Under the pieces are notes generated by a model that was not told the DNA's origin, did not search any database, and worked only from the letters and a program-made list of their open reading frames with translations. The position numbers and the translations under genes are program-made. A stretch of 64,000 nt of DNA from Excoecaria cochinchinensis (lineage: Eukaryota; Streptophyta; Magnoliopsida; Malpighiales; Euphorbiaceae). Below are positions 24,068 through 37,081 of this stretch, piece by piece (the first letter of the stretch is position 1; each line of letters opens with the position of its first letter). The stretch spans positions 62,001 to 126,000 of the forward strand of contig CANTUQ010000334.1 of assembly GCA_947683425.1 (NCBI GenBank). The letters run 5' to 3'.

Positions 24068-25062
24068 ACCTGACGAATTTTTACGGGCTTCTGAAGGCAT
24101 TATACTATGGGAAATCGCCGAAATCGAGAATAGCTACTGGGAGCCTGCCGGTAACAATGCGTCGAGGATTGGCTTCATCGTGACCTGACGAATTTTTAGG
24201 GGCTTCTGAAGGCATTATACTAGGGGAAATCTCCGAAATCGAGAAATCGCCAAAAGTGGTGAAATTTTGGATCCGGGTCGAATAATTCAGGAAAACCTGA
24301 TCGGAATAGCTACTGGGAGCCTGCCGGTCACAATGCGTCGAGGATTGGCTTCGTCGTGACCTGAAAAATTTTTACGGGCTTCTAAAGGCATTATACTAGG
24401 GGAAATCGCCGTAATCGAGAAATCGCCAAAAGTGGTGAAATTTTGGATCTGGGTCGAATAATTCAGGAAAACCTGATCGGAATAGCTACTGGGAGCCTGC
24501 CGGTCACAATGCGTCGAGGATTGGCTTCGTCGTGACCTGACGAATTTTTACGGGCTTCTGAAGGCATTATACTAGGGGAAATCGCCGAAATCGAGAAATC
24601 GCCAAAAGTGGTGAAATTTTAGATCCGGGTCGAATAATTCAGGAAAACCTGATCGGAATAGCTACTGGGAGCCTGCCGGTCACAATGCGTCGAGGATTGG
24701 CTTCGTCGTGACCTGACGAATTTTTACGGGCTTCTGAAGGCATTATGCTAGGGGAAATCGCCGAAATCGAGAAATCGCCAAAAGTGGTGAAATTTTGGAT
24801 CCGGGTCGAATAATTCAGGAAAACCTGATCGGAATAGCTACTGGGAGCCTGCCGGTCACAATGCGTCGAGGATTGGCTTCGTCGTGACCTGACGAATTCT
24901 TACGGGCTTCTGAAGGCATTATACTAGGGGAAATCGCCGAAATCGAGAAATCGCCAAAAGTGGTGAAATTTTGGATCCGGGTCGAATAATTCAGGAAAAC
25001 CTGATCGGAATAGCTACTAGGAGCCTGCCGGTCACAATGCGTCGAGGATTGGCTTCGTCGTG
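24068..25062. repeat. 115-led cassette, copy 2 (995 bp)
   Basis: 115+L+K+R+G+E, with the E monomer ending CTACTAGGAG. It is followed by a Gd-T-N-159 tetramer. Confidence 0.9.
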
Positions 25063-25749
25063 ACCTGACGAATTTTTACGGGCTTCTGAAGGCATTATGC
25101 TAGGGGAAATCGCCGAAATCGATAAATCGCCAAAAGTGGTGAAATTTTGGATCCGGGTCGAATAATTCAGGAAAACCTGATCGGAATAGCTACTGGGAGC
25201 CTGCCGGTCACAATGCGTCGAGGATTGGCTTCGTCGTGACCTGACGAATTTTTACGGGCTTCTGAAGTCATTATACTAGGGGAAATCGCCGAAATCGAGA
25301 AATCGCCAAAAGTGGTGAAATTTTGGATCCGGGTCGAATAATTCAGGAAAACCTGATCGGAATAGCTACTGGGAGCCTGCCGGTCACAATGCGTCGAGGA
25401 TTGGCTTCGTCGTGACCTGACGAATTTTTACGGGCTTCTGAAGGCATTATACTAGGGGAAATCGCCGAAAATGAGAAATCGCCAAAAGTGGTGAAATTTT
25501 GGATCCGGGTCGAATAATTCAGGAAAACCTGATCGGAATAGCTACTGGGAGCCTGCCGGTCACAATGCGTCGAGGATTGGCTTCGTCGTGACCTGACGAA
25601 TTTTTACGGGCTTCTGAAGGCATTATACTAGGGGAAATCGCCAAAAGTGGTGAAATTTTGGATCCGGGTCGAATAATTCAGGAAAACCTGATCGGAATAG
25701 CTACTGGGAGCCTGCCGGTCACAATGCGTCGAGGATTGGGTTCGTCGTG
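25063..25749. repeat. Gd-T-N-159 tetramer (687 bp), zone C copy 1
   Basis: Gd (GGCATTATGCT, GATAAATCG), T (GAAGTCATT), N (GCCGAAAATGAG), then the 159-bp monomer with GGGTTCGTCG. A second 159-bp monomer and a GAAAACGAG monomer follow. Confidence 0.9.
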
Positions 25750-25908
25750 ACCTGACGAATTTTTACGGGCTTCTGAAGGCATTATACTAGGGGAAATCGC
25801 CAAAAGTGGTGAAATTTTGGATCCGGGTCGAATAATTCAGGAAAACCTGATCGGAATAGCTACTGGGAGCCTGCCGGTCACAATGCGTCGAGGATTGGCT
25901 TCGTCGTG
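25591..25908. repeat. Two consecutive 159-bp monomers
   Basis: Both lack 17 bp: AGGGGAAATCGCC runs straight into AAAAGTGG. The loss equals the spacing between two GAAATCGCC repeats at monomer positions 44 and 61. The pair recurs at 30055-30372. Confidence 0.9.
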
Positions 25909-26084
25909 ACCTGACGAATTTTTACGGGCTTCTGAAGGCATTATACTAGGGGAAATCGCCGAAAACGAGAAATCGCCAAAAGTGGTGAAATTTTGGATCC
26001 GGGTCGAATAATTCAGGAAAACCTGATCGGAATAGCTACTGGGAGCCTGCCGGTCACAATGCGTCGAGGATTGGCTTCGTCGTG

Positions 26085-27079
26085 ACCTGACGAATTTTTA
26101 CGGGCTTCTGAAGGCATTATACTATGGGAAATCGCCGAAATCGAGAATAGCTACTGGGAGCCTGCCGGTAACAATGCGTCGAGGATTGGCTTCATCGTGA
26201 CCTGACGAATTTTTAGGGGCTTCTGAAGGCATTATACTAGGGGAAATCTCCGAAATCGAGAAATCGCCAAAAGTGGTGAAATTTTGGATCCGGGTCGAAT
26301 AATTCAGGAAAACCTGATCGGAATAGCTACTGGGAGCCTGCCGGTCACAATGCGTCGAGGATTGGCTTCGTCGTGACCTGAAAAATTTTTACGGGCTTCT
26401 AAAGGCATTATACTAGGGGAAATCGCCGAAATCGAGAAATCGCCAAAAGTGGTGAAATTTTGGATCCGGGTCGAATAATTCAGGAAAACCTGATCGGAAT
26501 AGCTACTGGGAGCCTGCCGGTCACAATGCGTCGAGGATTGGCTTCGTCGTGATCTGACGAATTTTTACGGGCTTCTGAAGGCATTATACTAGGGGAAATC
26601 GCCGAAATCGAGAAATCGCCAAAAGTGGTGAAATTTTAGATCCGGGTCGAATAATTCAGGAAAACCTGATCGGAATAGCTACTGGGAGCCTGCCGGTAAC
26701 AATGCGTCGAGGATTGGCTTCGTCGTGACCTGACGAATTTTTACGGGCTTCTGAAGGCATTATGCTAGGGGAAATCGCCGAAATCGAGAAATCGCCAAAA
26801 GTGGTGAAATTTTGGATCCGGGTCGAATAATTCAGGAAAACCTGATCGGAATAGCTACTGGGAGCCTGCCGGTCACAATGCGTCGAGGATTGGCTTCGTC
26901 GTGACCTGACGAATTCTTACGGGCTTCTGAAGGCATTATACTAGGGGAAATCGCCGAAATCGAGAAATCGCCAAAAGTGGTGAAATTTTGGATCCGGGTC
27001 GAATAATTCAGGAAAACCTGATCGGAATAGCTACTGGGAGCCTGCCGGTCACAATGCGTCGAGGATTGGCTTCGTCGTG
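26085..27079. repeat. 115-led cassette, copy 3 (995 bp)
   Basis: The R monomer (26552) is T-type and ends GGTAACAATG. Copy 4 shares both marks, tying the two together. The E monomer lacks CTACTAGGAG. Confidence 0.9.
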
Positions 27080-27431
27080 ATCTGACGAATTTTTACGGGC
27101 TTCTGAAGGCATTATACTAGGGGAAATCGCCGAAATCGAGAAATCGCCAAAAGTGGTGAAATTTTGGATCCGGGTCGAATAATTAAGGAAAACCTGATCG
27201 GAATAGCTACTGGGATCCTGCCGGTCACAATGCGTCGAGGATTGGCTTCGTCGTGATCTGACGAATTTTTATGGGCTTCTGAAGGAATTATACTAGGGGA
27301 AATCGCCGAAATCGAGAAATCGCCAAAAGTGGTGAAATTTTGGATCCGGGTCGAATAATTCAGGAAAACCTGATCGGAATAGCTACTGGGAGCCTGCCGG
27401 TCACAATGCGTCGAGGATTGGCTTCGTCGTG
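27080..27431. repeat. P dimer (352 bp), start of macro-unit 1
   Basis: The first monomer has AATTAAGG and CTACTGGGATCCTGCC, which creates a second GGATCC site in the same monomer. The second has TTTATGGGC and GAAGGAATT. P dimers also lie at 20235, 20939, 33579, 35674, 36378, 42404, 44499, 45203, 48409 and 52088, making eleven copies, all beginning with an AATTAAGG monomer. Confidence 0.9.
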
Positions 27432-27607
27432 ATCTGACGAATTTTTACGGGCTTCTGAAGGCATTATACTAGGGGAAATCGCCGAAATCGAGAAATCGCC
27501 AAAAGTGGTGAAATTTTGGATCCGGGTCGAATAATTCAGGAAAACCTGATCGGAATAGCTACTGGGAGCCTGCCGGTCACAATGCGTCGAGGATTGGCTT
27601 CGTCGTG

Positions 27608-28135
27608 ACCTGACGAATTTTTACGGGCTTCTGAAGGCATTATACTAGGGGAAATCGCCGAAATCGAGAAATCGCCAAAAGTGGTGAAATTTTAGATCCG
27701 GGTCGAATAATTCAGGAAAACCTGATCGGAATAGCTACTGGGAGCCTGCCGGTCACAATGCGTCGAGGATTGGCTTCGTCGTGACCTGACGAATTTTTAC
27801 GGGCTTCTGAAGGCATTATGCTAGGGGAAATCGCCGAAATCGAGAAATCGCCAAAAGTGGTGAAATTTTGGATCCGGGTCGAATAATTCAGGAAAACCTG
27901 ATCGGAATAGCTACTGGGAGCCTGCCGGTCACAATGCGTTGAGGATTGGCTTCGTCGTGACCTGACGAATTCTTACGGGTTTCTGAAGGCATTATACTAG
28001 GGGAAATCGCCGAAATCGAGAAATCGCCAAAAGTGGTGAAATTTTGGATCCGGGTCGAATAATTCAGGAAAACCTGATCGGAATAGCTACTAGGAGCCTG
28101 CCGGTCACAATGCGTCGAGGATTGGCTTCGTCGTG
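27608..28135. repeat. Free R-G-E trimer (528 bp)
   Basis: TTTTAGATCC (27608), GGCATTATGCT with GCGTTGAGG (27784), GAATTCTTACGGGTTTCTG (27960). The R-G-E order is the end of the 115-led cassette but here lacks 115-L-K. Other free copies start at 31544, 34107, 39248 and 42932, and a free R-G pair lies at 41876. Confidence 0.88.
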
Positions 28136-28822
28136 ACCTGACGAATTTTTACGGGCTTCTGAAGGCATTATGCTAGGGGAAATCGCCGAAATCGATAAAT
28201 CGCCAAAAGTGGTGAAATTTTGGATCCGGGTCGAATAATTCAGGAAAACCTGATCGGAATAGCTACTGGGAGCCTGCCGGTCACAATGCGTCGAGGATTG
28301 GCTTCGTCGTGACCTGACGAATTTTTACGGGCTTCTGAAGTCATTATACTAGGGGAAATCGCCGAAATCGAGAAATCGCCAAAAGTGGTGAAATTTTGGA
28401 TCCGGGTCGAATAATTCAGGAAAACCTGATCGGAATAGCTACTGGGAGCCTGCCGGTCACAATGCGTCGAGGATTGGCTTCGTCGTGACCTGACGAATTT
28501 TTACGGGCTTCTGAAGGCATTATACTAGGGGAAATCGCCGAAAATGAGAAATCGCCAAAAGTGGTGAAATTTTGGATCCGGGTCGAATAATTCAGGAAAA
28601 CCTGATCGGAATAGCTACTGGGAGCCTGCCGGTCACAATGCGTCGAGGATTGGCTTCGTCGTGACCTGACGAATTTTTACGGGCTTCTGAAGGCATTATA
28701 CTAGGGGAAATCGCCAAAAGTGGTGAAATTTTGGATCCGGGTCGAATAATTCAGGAAAACCTGATCGGAATAGCTACTGGGAGCCTGCCGGTCACAATGC
28801 GTCGAGGATTGGCTTCGTCGTG
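28136..28822. repeat. Gd-T-N-159 tetramer, zone C copy 2
   Basis: It follows an E monomer with GGGTTTCTG and CTACTAGGAG (27960), the same left neighbour as at 34635 and 43460. It is followed by an ACCTGAAAAATT monomer. Confidence 0.9.
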
Positions 28823-30054
28823 ACCTGAAAAATTTTTACGGGCTTCTGAAGGCATTATACTAGGGGAAATCGCCGAAATCGAGAAATCGCCAAAAGTGGT
28901 GAAATTTTGGATCCGGGTCGAATAATTCAGGAAAACCTGATCGGAATAGCTACTGGGAGCCTGCCGGTCACAATGCGTCGAGGATTGGCTTCGTCGTGAC
29001 CTGACGAATTTTTACGGGCTTCTGAAGGCATTATACTAGGGGAAATCGCCGAAATCGAGAAATCGCCAAAAGTGGTGAAATTTTGGATCCGGGTCGAATA
29101 ATTCAGGAAAACCTGATCGGAATAGCTACTGGGAGCCTGCCGGTCACAATGCGTCGAGGATTGGCTTCGTCGTGACCTGACGAATTTTTACGGGCTTCTG
29201 AAGGCATTATGCTAGGGGAAATCGCCGAAATCGAGAAATCGCCAAAAGTGGTGAAATTTTGGATCCGGGTCGAATAATTAAGGAAAACCTGATCGGAATA
29301 GCTACTGGGAGCCTGCCGGTCACAATGCGTCGAGGATTGGCTTCGTCGTGACCTGACGAATTCTTACGGGCTTCTGAAGGCATTATACTAGGGGAAATCG
29401 CCGAAATCGAGAAATCGCCAAAAGTGGTGAAATTTTGGATCCGGGTCGAATAATTCAGGAAAACCTGATCGGAATAGCTACTGGGAGCCTGCCGGTCACA
29501 ATGCGTCGAGGATTGGCTTCGTCGTGATCTGACGAATTTTTACGGGCTTCTGAAGGCATTATACTAGGGGAAATCGCCGAAATCGAGAAATCGCCAAAAG
29601 TGGTGAAATTTTGGATCCGGGTCGAATAATTCAGGAAAACCTGATCGGAATAGCTACTGGGAGCCTGCCGGTCACAATGCGTCGAGGATTGGCTTCGTCG
29701 TGATCTGACGAATTTTTACGGGCTTCTGAAGTCATTATACTAGGGGAAATCGCCGAAATCGAGAAATCGCCAAAAGTGGTGAAATTTTGGATCCGGGTCG
29801 AATAATTCAGGAAAACCTGATCGGAATAGCTACTGGGAGCCTGCCGGTCACAATGCGTCGAGGATTGGCTTCGTCGTGACCTGACGAATTTTTACGGGCT
29901 TCTGAAGGCATTATACTAGGGGAAATCGCCGAAAATGAGAAATCGCCAAAAGTGGTGAAATTTTGGATCCGGGTCGAATAATTCAGGAAAACCTGATCGG
30001 AATAGCTACTGGGAGCCTGCCGGTCACAATGCGTCGAGGATTGGCTTCGTCGTG

Positions 30055-30372
30055 ACCTGACGAATTTTTACGGGCTTCTGAAGGCATTATACTAGGGGAA
30101 ATCGCCAAAAGTGGTGAAATTTTGGATCCGGGTCGAATAATTCAGGAAAACCTGATCGGAATAGCTACTGGGAGCCTGCCGGTCACAATGCGTCGAGGAT
30201 TGGGTTCGTCGTGACCTGACGAATTTTTACGGGCTTCTGAAGGCATTATACTAGGGGAAATCGCCAAAAGTGGTGAAATTTTGGATCCGGGTCGAATAAT
30301 TCAGGAAAACCTGATCGGAATAGCTACTGGGAGCCTGCCGGTCACAATGCGTCGAGGATTGGCTTCGTCGTG
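30055..30372. repeat. Two consecutive 159-bp monomers, second pair
   Basis: It is the same pair as at 25591, carried within the 1841-bp block duplication. The first member keeps GGGTTCGTCG. Confidence 0.9.
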
Positions 30373-30548
30373 ACCTGACGAATTTTTACGGGCTTCTGAA
30401 GGCATTATACTAGGGGAAATCGCCGAAAACGAGAAATCGCCAAAAGTGGTGAAATTTTGGATCCGGGTCGAATAATTCAGGAAAACCTGATCGGAATAGC
30501 TACTGGGAGCCTGCCGGTCACAATGCGTCGAGGATTGGCTTCGTCGTG

Positions 30549-31543
30549 ACCTGACGAATTTTTACGGGCTTCTGAAGGCATTATACTATGGGAAATCGCC
30601 GAAATCGAGAATAGCTACTGGGAGCCTGCCGGTAACAATGCGTCGAGGATTGGCTTCATCGTGACCTGACGAATTTTTAGGGGCTTCTGAAGGCATTATA
30701 CTAGGGGAAATCTCCGAAATCGAGAAATCGCCAAAAGTGGTGAAATTTTGGATCCGGGTCGAATAATTCAGGAAAACCTGATCGGAATAGCTACTGGGAG
30801 CCTGCCGGTCACAATGCGTCGAGGATTGGCTTCGTCGTGACCTGAAAAATTTTTACGGGCTTCTAAAGGCATTATACTAGGGGAAATCGCCGAAATCGAG
30901 AAATCGCCAAAAGTGGTGAAATTTTGGATCCGGGTCGAATAATTCAGGAAAACCTGATCGGAATAGCTACTGGGAGCCTGCCGGTCACAATGCGTCGAGG
31001 ATTGGCTTCGTCGTGATCTGACGAATTTTTACGGGCTTCTGAAGGCATTATACTAGGGGAAATCGCCGAAATCGAGAAATCGCCAAAAGTGGTGAAATTT
31101 TAGATCCGGGTCGAATAATTCAGGAAAACCTGATCGGAATAGCTACTGGGAGCCTGCCGGTAACAATGCGTCGAGGATTGGCTTCGTCGTGACCTGACGA
31201 ATTTTTACGGGCTTCTGAAGGCATTATGCTAGGGGAAATCGCCGAAATCGAGAAATCGCCAAAAGTGGTGAAATTTTGGATCCGGGTCGAATAATTCAGG
31301 AAAACCTGATCGGAATAGCTACTGGGAGCCTGCCGGTCACAATGCGTCGAGGATTGGCTTCGTCGTGACCTGACGAATTCTTACGGGCTTCTGAAGGCAT
31401 TATACTAGGGGAAATCGCCGAAATCGAGAAATCGCCAAAAGTGGTGAAATTTTGGATCCGGGTCGAATAATTCAGGAAAACCTGATCGGAATAGCTACTG
31501 GGAGCCTGCCGGTCACAATGCGTCGAGGATTGGCTTCGTCGTG
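30549..31543. repeat. 115-led cassette, copy 4 (995 bp)
   Basis: It is the same as copy 3, 4464 bp upstream, including the T-type R monomer with GGTAACAATG. It is followed by a free R-G-E trimer at 31544. Confidence 0.9.
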
Positions 31544-32423
31544 ACCTGACGAATTTTTACGGGCTTCTGAAGGCATTATACTAGGGGAAATCGCCGAAAT
31601 CGAGAAATCGCCAAAAGTGGTGAAATTTTAGATCCGGGTCGAATAATTCAGGAAAACCTGATCGGAATAGCTACTGGGAGCCTGCCGGTCACAATGCGTC
31701 GAGGATTGGCTTCGTCGTGACCTGACGAATTTTTACGGGCTTCTGAAGGCATTATGCTAGGGGAAATCGCCGAAATCGAGAAATCGCCAAAAGTGGTGAA
31801 ATTTTGGATCCGGGTCGAATAATTCAGGAAAACCTGATCGGAATAGCTACTGGGAGCCTGCCGGTCACAATGCGTCGAGGATTGGCTTCGTCGTGACCTG
31901 ACGAATTCTTACGGGCTTCTGAAGGCATTATACTAGGGGAAATCGCCGAAATCGAGAAATCGCCAAAAGTGGTGAAATTTTGGATCCGGGTCGAATAATT
32001 CAGGAAAACCTGATCGGAATAGCTACTAGGAGCCTGCCGGTCACAATGCGTCGAGGATTGGCTTCGTCGTGACCTGACGAATTTTTACGGGCATCTGAAG
32101 GCATTATACTAGGGGAAATCGCCGAAATCGAGAAATCGCCAAAAGCGGTGAAATTTTGGATCCGGGTCGAATAATTCAGGAAAACCTGATCGGAATAGCT
32201 ACTGGGAGCCTGCCGGTCACAATGCGTCGAGGATTGGCTTCGTCGTGACCTGACGAATTTTTACGGGCTTCTGAAGGCATTATACTAGGGGAAATCGCCG
32301 AAATCGAGAAATCGCCAAAAGTGGTGAAATTTTTGATCCGGGTCGAATAATTCAGGAAAACCTGATCGGAATAGCTACTGGGAGCCTGCCGGTCACAATG
32401 CGTCGAGGATTGGCTTCGTCGTG

Positions 32424-33110
32424 ACCTGACGAATTTTTACGGGCTTCTGAAGGCATTATGCTAGGGGAAATCGCCGAAATCGATAAATCGCCAAAAGTGG
32501 TGAAATTTTGGATCCGGGTCGAATAATTCAGGAAAACCTGATCGGAATAGCTACTGGGAGCCTGCCGGTCACAATGCGTCGAGGATTGGCTTCGTCGTGA
32601 CCTGACGAATTTTTACGGGCTTCTGAAGTCATTATACTAGGGGAAATCGCCGAAATCGAGAAATCGCCAAAAGTGGTGAAATTTTGGATCCGGGTCGAAT
32701 AATTCAGGAAAACCTGATCGGAATAGCTACTGGGAGCCTGCCGGTCACAATGCGTCGAGGATTGGCTTCGTCGTGACCTGACGAATTTTTACGGGCTTCT
32801 GAAGGCATTATACTAGGGGAAATCGCCGAAAATGAGAAATCGCCAAAAGTGGTGAAATTTTGGATCCGGGTCGAATAATTCAGGAAAACCTGATCGGAAT
32901 AGCTACTGGGAGCCTGCCGGTCACAATGCGTCGAGGATTGGCTTCGTCGTGACCTGACGAATTTTTACGGGCTTCTGAAGGCATTATACTAGGGGAAATC
33001 GCCAAAAGTGGTGAAATTTTGGATCCGGGTCGAATAATTCAGGAAAACCTGATCGGAATAGCTACTGGGAGCCTGCCGGTCACAATGCGTCGCGGATTGG
33101 CTTCGTCGTG
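32424..33110. repeat. Gd-T-N-159 tetramer, zone C copy 3
   Basis: The 159-bp monomer ends GTCGCGGATT, a mark shared with the copies at 40128 and 47254. It is preceded by a TTTTTGATCC monomer (32248), as those are. Confidence 0.9.
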
Positions 33111-33286
33111 ACCTGACGAATTTTTACGGGCTTCTGAAGGCATTATACTAGGGGAAATCGCCGAAATCGAGAAATCGCCAAAAGTGGTGAAATTTTGGAT
33201 CCGGGTCGAATAATTCAGGAAAACCTGATCGGAATAGCTACTGGGAGCCTGCCGGTCACAATGCGTCGAGGATTGGCTTCGTCGTG

Positions 33287-33402
33287 ACCTGACGAATTTT
33301 TACGGGCTTCTGAAGGCATTATACTAGGGGAAATCGCCGAAATCGAGAAATAGCTACTGGGAGCCTGCCGGTCACAATGCGTCGAGGATTGGCTTCGTCG
33401 TG
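33287..33402 (+). repeat. 116-bp deleted monomer, third
   Basis: It has the same junction. It closes the run after a 159-bp and a plain monomer and lies directly before macro-unit 2. Confidence 0.92.
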
Positions 33403-34634
33403 ATCTGACGAATTTTTACGGGCTTCTGAAGGCATTATACTAGGGGAAATCGCCGAAATCGAGAAATCGCCAAAAGTGGTGAAATTTTGGATCCGGGTCG
33501 AATAATTCAGGAAAACCTGATCGGAATAGCTACTGGGAGCCTGCCGGTCACAATGCGTCGAGGATTGGCTTCGTCGTGATCTGACGAATTTTTACGGGCT
33601 TCTGAAGGCATTATACTAGGGGAAATCGCCGAAATCGAGAAATCGCCAAAAGTGGTGAAATTTTGGATCCGGGTCGAATAATTAAGGAAAACCTGATCGG
33701 AATAGCTACTGGGATCCTGCCGGTCACAATGCGTCGAGGATTGGCTTCGTCGTGATCTGACGAATTTTTATGGGCTTCTGAAGGAATTATACTAGGGGAA
33801 ATCGCCGAAATCGAGAAATCGCCAAAAGTGGTGAAATTTTGGATCCGGGTCGAATAATTCAGGAAAACCTGATCGGAATAGCTACTGGGAGCCTGCCGGT
33901 CACAATGCGTCGAGGATTGGCTTCGTCGTGATCTGACGAATTTTTACGGGCTTCTGAAGGCATTATACTAGGGGAAATCGCCGAAATCGAGAAATCGCCA
34001 AAAGTGGTGAAATTTTGGATCCGGGTCGAATAATTCAGGAAAACCTGATCGGAATAGCTACTGGGAGCCTGCCGGTCACAATGCGTCGAGGATTGGCTTC
34101 GTCGTGACCTGACGAATTTTTACGGGCTTCTGAAGGCATTATACTAGGGGAAATCGCCGAAATCGAGAAATCGCCAAAAGTGGTGAAATTTTAGATCCGG
34201 GTCGAATAATTCAGGAAAACCTGATCGGAATAGCTACTGGGAGCCTGCCGGTCACAATGCGTCGAGGATTGGCTTCGTCGTGACCTGACGAATTTTTACG
34301 GGCTTCTGAAGGCATTATGCTAGGGGAAATCGCCGAAATCGAGAAATCGCCAAAAGTGGTGAAATTTTGGATCCGGGTCGAATAATTCAGGAAAACCTGA
34401 TCGGAATAGCTACTGGGAGCCTGCCGGTCACAATGCGTTGAGGATTGGCTTCGTCGTGACCTGACGAATTCTTACGGGTTTCTGAAGGCATTATACTAGG
34501 GGAAATCGCCGAAATCGAGAAATCGCCAAAAGTGGTGAAATTTTGGATCCGGGTCGAATAATTCAGGAAAACCTGATCGGAATAGCTACTAGGAGCCTGC
34601 CGGTCACAATGCGTCGAGGATTGGCTTCGTCGTG

Positions 34635-35321
34635 ACCTGACGAATTTTTACGGGCTTCTGAAGGCATTATGCTAGGGGAAATCGCCGAAATCGATAAATC
34701 GCCAAAAGTGGTGAAATTTTGGATCCGGGTCGAATAATTCAGGAAAACCTGATCGGAATAGCTACTGGGAGCCTGCCGGTCACAATGCGTCGAGGATTGG
34801 CTTCGTCGTGACCTGACGAATTTTTACGGGCTTCTGAAGTCATTATACTAGGGGAAATCGCCGAAATCGAGAAATCGCCAAAAGTGGTGAAATTTTGGAT
34901 CCGGGTCGAATAATTCAGGAAAACCTGATCGGAATAGCTACTGGGAGCCTGCCGGTCACAATGCGTCGAGGATTGGCTTCGTCGTGACCTGACGAATTTT
35001 TACGGGCTTCTGAAGGCATTATACTAGGGGAAATCGCCGAAAATGAGAAATCGCCAAAAGTGGTGAAATTTTGGATCCGGGTCGAATAATTCAGGAAAAC
35101 CTGATCGGAATAGCTACTGGGAGCCTGCCGGTCACAATGCGTCGAGGATTGGCTTCGTCGTGACCTGACGAATTTTTACGGGCTTCTGAAGGCATTATAC
35201 TAGGGGAAATCGCCAAAAGTGGTGAAATTTTGGATCCGGGTCGAATAATTCAGGAAAACCTGATCGGAATAGCTACTGGGAGCCTGTCGGTCACAATGCG
35301 TCGAGGATTGGCTTCGTCGTG
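34635..35321. repeat. Gd-T-N-159 tetramer, zone C copy 4
   Basis: It is in macro-unit 2, with the same left neighbour as 28136. A private CCTGTCGGTC lies near 35284. Confidence 0.9.
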
Positions 35322-35673
35322 ACCTGACGAATTTTTACGGGCTTCTGAAGGCATTATACTAGGGGAAATCGCCGAAAACGAGAAATCGCCAAAAGTGGTG
35401 AAATTTTGGATCCGGGTCGAATAATTCAGGAAAACCTGATCGGAATAGCTACTGGGAGCCTGCCGGTCACAATGCGTCGAGGATTGGCTTCGTCGTGACC
35501 TGACGAATTTTTACGGGCTTCTGAAGGCATTATGCTAGGGGAAATCGCCGAAATCGATAAATCGCCAAAAGTGGTGAAATTTTGGATCCGGGTCGAATAA
35601 TTCAGGAAAACCTGATCGGAATAGCTACTGGGAGCCTGCCGGTCACAATGCGTCGAGGATTGGCTTCGTCGTG

Positions 35674-36905
35674 ACCTGACGAATTTTTACGGGCTTCTGA
35701 AGGCATTATACTAGGGGAAATCGCCGAAATCGAGAAATCGCCAAAAGTGGTGAAATTTTGGATCCGGGTCGAATAATTAAGGAAAACCTGATCGGAATAG
35801 CTACTGGGATCCTGCCGGTCACAATGCGTCGAGGATTGGCTTCGTCGTGATCTGACGAATTTTTATGGGCTTCTGAAGGAATTATACTAGGGGAAATCGC
35901 CGAAATCGAGAAATCGCCAAAAGTGGTGAAATTTTGGATCCGGGTCGAATAATTCAGGAAAACCTGATCGGAATAGCTACTGGGAGCCTGCCGGTCACAA
36001 TGCGTCGAGGATTGGCTTCGTCGTGATCTGACGAATTTTTACGGGCTTCTGAAGGCATTATACTAGGGGAAATCGCCGAAATCGAGAAATCGCCAAAAGT
36101 GGTGAAATTTTGGATCCGGGTCGAATAATTCAGGAAAACCTGATCGGAATAGCTACTGGGAGCCTGCCGGTCACAATGCGTCGAGGATTGGCTTCGTCGT
36201 GATCTGACGAATTTTTACGGGCTTCTGAAGGCATTATACTAGGGGAAATCGCCGAAATCGAGAAATCGCCAAAAGTGGTGAAATTTTGGATCCGGGTCGA
36301 ATAATTCAGGAAAACCTGATCGGAATAGCTACTGGGAGCCTGCCGGTCACAATGCGTCGAGGATTGGCTTCGTCGTGATCTGACGAATTTTTACGGGCTT
36401 CTGAAGGCATTATACTAGGGGAAATCGCCGAAATCGAGAAATCGCCAAAAGTGGTGAAATTTTGGATCCGGGTCGAATAATTAAGGAAAACCTGATCGGA
36501 ATAGCTACTGGGATCCTGCCGGTCACAATGCGTCGAGGATTGGCTTCGTCGTGATCTGACGAATTTTTATGGGCTTCTGAAGGAATTATACTAGGGGAAA
36601 TCGCCGAAATCGAGAAATCGCCAAAAGTGGTGAAATTTTGGATCCGGGTCGAATAATTCAGGAAAACCTGATCGGAATAGATACTGGGAGCCTGCCGGTC
36701 ACAATGCGTCGAGGATTGGCTTCGTCGTGATCTGACGAATTTTTACGGGCTTCTGAAGGCATTATACTAGGGGAAATCGCCGAAATCGAGAAATCGCCAA
36801 AAGTGGTGAAATTTTGGATCCGGGTCGAATAATTCAGGAAAACCTGATCGGAATAGCTACTGGGAGCCTGCCGGTCACAATGCGTCGAGGATTGGCTTCG
36901 TCGTG
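35674..36905. repeat. P-std-std-P-std heptamer, copy 2
   Basis: It has the same seven monomers as 20235-21466 at an offset of 15439 bp, with GGGATCCTG at 35806 and 36510 and GATACTGGG in the 36554 monomer. It is part of the macro-unit that begins at 33403. Confidence 0.9.
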
Positions 36906-37081
36906 ACCTGACGAATTTTTACGGGCTTCTGAAGGCATTATACTAGGGGAAATCGCCGAAATCGAGAAATCGCCAAAAGTGGTGAAATTTTGGATCCGGG
37001 TCGAATAATTCAGGAAAACCTGATCGGAATAGCTACTGGGAGCCTGCCGGTCACAATGCGTCGAGGATTGGCTTCGTCGTG

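Larger units (their letters stand above)
23441..25062. repeat. 1622-bp block, copy 2
   Basis: It has the same order as 21467-23440, but lacks the hybrid monomer at 22385 and the plain monomer at 23265. The difference is exactly 352 bp. Private changes include GCCGTAATCG and GGATCTGGG in the 24359 monomer. Confidence 0.88.
25239..27079. repeat. 1841-bp block, copy 1
   Basis: T, N, 159 (GGGTTCGTCG), 159, GAAAACGAG, then the 115-led cassette with T-type R. It recurs at an offset of 4464 bp. Confidence 0.88.
29703..31543. repeat. 1841-bp block, copy 2
   Basis: Units and private marks match 25239-27079, including the two consecutive 159-bp monomers and the GGTAAC-ending R. The T monomer here starts ATCTG rather than ACCTG. 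Confidence 0.88.
27080..33402. repeat. Macro-unit 1 (6323 bp, mosaic)
   Basis: It begins with a P dimer, a plain monomer, R-G-E and Gd-T-N-159, matching macro-unit 2 from 33579 at an offset of 6499 bp. It then diverges into an 1841-bp block copy and ends with TTTTTGATCC, Gd-T-N-159 (GTCGCGG), plain and 116, like the ends of the later units. Confidence 0.82.
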